From assembly GCA_903868455.1 (NCBI GenBank), contig CAIPVK010000135.1:1-8343 (forward strand): DNA of 8,343 nucleotides. Direction: 5' to 3'. Positions 6,683-8,343 of the stretch are shown piece after piece; positions within the stretch are counted from its first letter, which is position 1; every line of letters begins with the position of its first letter. Below the pieces are notes generated by a model, which saw only the letters and a program-made list of their open reading frames with translations, was not told where the DNA came from and made no database searches. Both the position numbers and the translations under genes were made by a program. This stretch comes from an uncultured Opitutia bacterium (GTDB lineage: Bacteria > Verrucomicrobiota > Verrucomicrobiia > Opitutales > UBA953).

Positions 6683-6970
6683 TCAGGCCCCGGGCCAGGC
6701 GCCGGTGGCGCCCTTGGAGCCGGCGGCGGGGGCGGGGTCCGTCGTGGGGTCGCTCCAGGACTCGAGGATCCGCCGGGCGCGGTCCTCCTTGCCGTCGGCG
6801 AGGAGGGCGAGCGCGGCGCGCAGCGAGCGAAGGCGATGGTCCTCGGCGCCCTCCGCGCGGTCGAGGCGGTCGAGGAAGGCGGCGAGGTCGAGCACCCGCG
6901 CCCGGGCGTCCATGTAGTAGAGGTCGGCCAACGCCTCCCGGCGGCGCCACGGTTCCGGAGGGCGGCTCAT
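6683..6970 (-). CDS. Unrecognised 95-residue protein at the eboA position
   Basis: I do not recognise this protein. It starts at the ATG at 6970 (MSRPPEPWRRREALADLYYM) and appears helical. A first segment, LYYMDARARVLDLAAFLDRLDRAEG (17-41), carries Asp/Arg pairs on a repeating spacing. It is followed by DHRLRSLRAALALLADGKEDRARRILESW (44-72) and a Pro/Gly-rich tail ending GATGAWPGA. There is no signal peptide, membrane helix or Cys cluster. The tail after SDPTTDPAP is low in charge and may be flexible. It is only 6 nt upstream of eboB and is transcribed the same way, so it probably belongs to the cluster. EboA proteins are usually longer, and I see no EboA signature. It could be a replacement subunit, a truncated relative or an unrelated small protein. 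Reality as a gene rests on position, a continuous frame and protein-like composition. Confidence 0.72.
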   Translation of the reverse strand: MSRPPEPWRRREALADLYYMDARARVLDLAAFLDRLDRAEGAEDHRLRSLRAALALLADGKEDRARRILESWSDPTTDPAPAAGSKGATGAWPGA

Positions 6971-6995
6971 GGGCGCAGGATGGGGTCGGGCTCGC

Positions 6996-7011
6996 CGCGG
7001 GTCAACCCGCG
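6996..7011. other. GC-rich hairpin in the 45-nt gap before the ebo cluster
   Basis: CGCGGG-TCAA-CCCGCG on the plus strand forms a 6-bp stem with a 4-nt loop. It overlaps a palindrome, CCCGCGCGGG (7006-7015), just after the cytochrome stop. No T-tract follows on the minus strand, so it is not a standard intrinsic terminator. It could be an attenuator, an mRNA 3'-end stabiliser or chance in GC-rich DNA. A TTGACC (7005-7000) lies in the stem region, but no good -10 box follows. Confidence 0.3.
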
Positions 7012-7015
7012 CGGG

Positions 7016-7474
7016 TCACTTCACGCCGAGCTCGGCGGCGGTGTAGGGCTGCTTCTGGCCCTTGGAGGCCTCGCGCGCGGCCTTGACGAGGGCCTCGTCG
7101 GCCAGCGGGCCGCCCTTGCCCCAGGTGGCGCGGACATAATTCAGGACGTCGGCGACCTCGGCGTCCTTGAGCTGGTCGGCGAGGGGGGCCATCACCATGT
7201 TGTAGTCCTGGCCCTTGACCTTGATCGGGCCCTGCAGGCCGCGGAGGACGATCTTGGAGAGGAGGGTGACGTCCTGGGCGAGCCACTCCGAGCCGTCGAG
7301 CGGGGGGAAGACCGGGGCGAGACCGGCGCCGTTGGCCTGGTGGCAGGCGACGCAGGTCTTCATGTAGACGGCCTTGCCGCGCTCGAGCGCCTCGGGCGAG
7401 GGCTTGGCGGCGTCGTTCGACGGCGCGGCGGCGCCGAGGAGGGCGAGGGCGGGAAGGGCGAGGAGGAGACGCAT
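7016..7474 (-). CDS. Secreted monoheme c-type cytochrome
   Basis: 152 residues. An N-terminal signal peptide, MRLLLALPALALLGAAA (1-17), is probably cleaved near residue 17, placing the protein in the periplasm. The heme-attachment motif CVACH (41-45) is followed by GLAPVFPPLDGSEWL (51-65). The likely axial Met is Met95 in YNMVMAPLADQL (91-102), and the final helix is DAEVADVLNYVRATWG (104-119). The domain is a class I cytochrome c like those fused or linked to oxidases and dehydrogenases, so it is probably an electron carrier. The tail to residue 152 is Lys/Ala-rich. The ATG at 7474 is chosen because the signal peptide starts there; the frame extends to 7552, but only through the terminator. 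No Shine-Dalgarno is clear. Because that terminator lies upstream, its promoter should be in 7475-7525, though I could not pick out boxes. The eboA-position gene starts 45 nt downstream. Confidence 0.9.
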   Translation of the reverse strand: MRLLLALPALALLGAAAPSNDAAKPSPEALERGKAVYMKTCVACHQANGAGLAPVFPPLDGSEWLAQDVTLLSKIVLRGLQGPIKVKGQDYNMVMAPLADQLKDAEVADVLNYVRATWGKGGPLADEALVKAAREASKGQKQPYTAAELGVK

Positions 7475-7525
7475 GGCGGGAAGGTGCTGACAAGGGAGCG
7501 GGAAACGGGTTCCGACGCCAGCGGC

Positions 7526-7567
7526 AAAAGAAACCGGGCCGGCAGGCATCACGCCCGCTCGGCCCGG
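7526..7567 (-). terminator. Strong intrinsic terminator downstream of the MFS gene
   Basis: On the minus strand CCGGGCCG, a single bulged A, GCGGGC, loop GTGAT, GCCTGC and CGGCCCGG form an 8+6 bp stem (7567-7534) with one G-U pair. TTTCTTTT (7533-7526) follows directly. The stem begins about 21 nt after the MFS stop at 7589. It should end MFS transcription and isolate the cytochrome and ebo genes from it. Confidence 0.87.
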
Positions 7568-7588
7568 CGAAAAGACCGGCTTATCGGC

Positions 7589-8343
7589 TCAGTGGGCCGA
7601 CCCGAGGGTCACCGGCTTGTAGCCGCCCTTGCGGCGGAACCAGGCGATGAGCCCGAGGTAGACGACGAGCATCACCGCCGGGAAGAGGGCGATGGTGCGG
7701 AGCGAGCCCTGGCGCGAGCCCTCGACGGCGGCGTGGAGCTGGTCGGCCTCGGCCTTGGGGAGCGCGGCGACCTTGGCCTCGTCGACCGCGGTGTAGTCGC
7801 CCAGGAAGTAGGAGGCCTGCTTGGAGACCTTGCCGTAGGCCTCGGCGCCGAGCTTGGCGACGATGGCGTCCTTGGCGGAGGCCTCCTGGATGGCGCCGAT
7901 GGCGGGACCGCCGACTATGCCGACCGCGAGCATGCCGATGCCGGCGATGGCGTTGAGGGTGAGCGCGCCGCCCTTGGGGGTCTGCTCGGAGACGACGCCG
8001 AGGGTGGTCGGCCAGAAGAAGGACTTGCCGAAGCCGTAGAGGGTGGCGGCGGCGAAGATGGCGACGAGCCCGCTGGCGGCGGAGAGCCAGAAGAGGCCGG
8101 CGATGGCGAGGACGGCGCTGACGGCGAGGAGGCCGAGCGGGGAGATGCGGCTGACGATGGGGCCGGCGTTGAAGCGCAGGATCGCCATGATGGCCGAGGT
8201 GTAGATCAGCACCCAGAGGGGATGGGCGCCGACCTCCTTGAGCGGGGCCTCCATGATGCCGGTGATGGCGCCGTCCGTGCCGATCTCGGTGGTGGCGAGC
8301 GGGATCATCACGACGCAGAGCAGGATGAGCAGGCCGTTGCCGA
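7589..8343 (-). CDS. MFS transporter, C-terminal half (5' end outside window)
   Basis: The frame is open to the window edge, giving about 250 residues of the C-terminal half; the first full codon is at 8341-8339. Five or six membrane helices are visible: HPLWVLIYTSAIMAILRF, LGLLAVSAVLAIAGLFWLSA, LVAIFAAATLYGFGKSFFW, LNAIAGIGMLAVGIVGG and ALFPAVMLVVYLGLIAWF, with the tail of an earlier one at the edge. The segment RFNAGPIVSRISP resembles the loop between helices of a major facilitator. About 60 hydrophilic residues separate the last two helices, which is long for an MFS transporter. Substrate is unknown; sugar or nucleoside carriers of Verrucomicrobia are a plausible comparison. It ends at TGA (7591-7589) and is followed by a terminator, so it is probably not in the ebo transcription unit. 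Confidence 0.82.
   Translation of the reverse strand, partial: GNGLLILLCVVMIPLATTEIGTDGAITGIMEAPLKEVGAHPLWVLIYTSAIMAILRFNAGPIVSRISPLGLLAVSAVLAIAGLFWLSAASGLVAIFAAATLYGFGKSFFWPTTLGVVSEQTPKGGALTLNAIAGIGMLAVGIVGGPAIGAIQEASAKDAIVAKLGAEAYGKVSKQASYFLGDYTAVDEAKVAALPKAEADQLHAAVEGSRQGSLRTIALFPAVMLVVYLGLIAWFRRKGGYKPVTLGSAH

Larger units (their letters stand above)
1281..6970 (-). other. ebo-type gene cluster (unknown small ORF, eboB, eboE, eboC, eboD, eboF)
   Basis: Six genes run in one direction with junctions of +6 nt, -4 nt (GTGA), -4 nt (ATGA), +11 nt and -19 nt. This is a single tightly coupled unit. The set TatD hydrolase, TIM-barrel EboE, UbiA-like EboC, DHQ-synthase-like EboD and AP-superfamily EboF matches the ebo (eustigmatophyte/bacterial operon) families. 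In Nostoc punctiforme the ebo genes are required to move the scytonemin monomer to the periplasm. In other bacteria they sit beside varied secondary-metabolite genes. I did not find a protein resembling EboA (usually about 200 residues or more); a 95-residue protein occupies the first position. No promoter is clear at the 5' end. The 45-nt gap from the cytochrome gene could hold a weak one, or the cytochrome promoter may drive the whole run. Confidence 0.85.

Noticed and set aside
6982..7005. Sigma70 promoter TTGACC in the gap before the 95-residue gene
   Set aside because: The -35 is within a hairpin, and only a poor CATCCT-like -10 is present at a suitable distance, so it is not reported as a promoter.
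7475..7552. Cytochrome start at 7552
   Set aside because: That reading begins inside the terminator, and the signal peptide starts at 7474.

Overview
The window is GC-rich (roughly 70%) and every gene I can support lies on the minus strand, so the window is read from its right end to its left. The taxon cannot be fixed from sequence alone. The small c-type cytochrome with its YNMVMAPL heme-ligand region, the MFS transporter style and the membrane zinc-ribbon protein remind me most of Verrucomicrobiota (Opitutales-like). This is a tentative inference.

From right to left: (1) The C-terminal half of an MFS transporter (7589-8343), closed by a strong intrinsic terminator (7526-7567). (2) A secreted single-heme cytochrome c (7016-7474). 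(3) A compact six-gene cluster (1281-6970): an unrecognised 95-residue protein, then TatD-type hydrolase EboB, xylose-isomerase-like TIM-barrel EboE, UbiA-like prenyltransferase EboC, 3-dehydroquinate-synthase-like sugar-phosphate cyclase EboD, and alkaline-phosphatase-superfamily EboF. (4) A membrane zinc-ribbon protein of unknown function (719-1276), starting 4 nt after the eboF stop. (5) A type II toxin-antitoxin pair: an AbrB/MazE-like antitoxin (425-652) and a Doc/Fic toxin (1-428, running off the window). The pair has its own near-consensus promoter and a probable operator.

The centre is an ebo-type cluster, a set known from some cyanobacteria, proteobacteria, Bacteroidetes and eustigmatophyte plastids. 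In Nostoc it is needed for export of the scytonemin precursor to the periplasm. The five recognisable families suggest a pathway in which EboD cyclises a sugar phosphate, EboE, EboB and EboF process the product, and EboC transfers a prenyl group to it in the membrane. That pathway is inference. The genes are joined by ATGA or GTGA overlaps or by gaps of at most 11 nt, so they very likely form one transcript. Three things stand out. The eboA position holds a short protein I do not recognise as EboA. EboE precedes EboC. A zinc-ribbon membrane protein is tightly appended at the 3' end. No scytonemin genes or other obvious cargo pathway is in view, so the physiological output is unknown.

There is no gene-free stretch longer than 300 bases. 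The largest gaps are 114 nt (7475-7588), 66 nt (653-718) and 45 nt (6971-7015). I saw no tRNA, rRNA, CRISPR array or insertion sequence.
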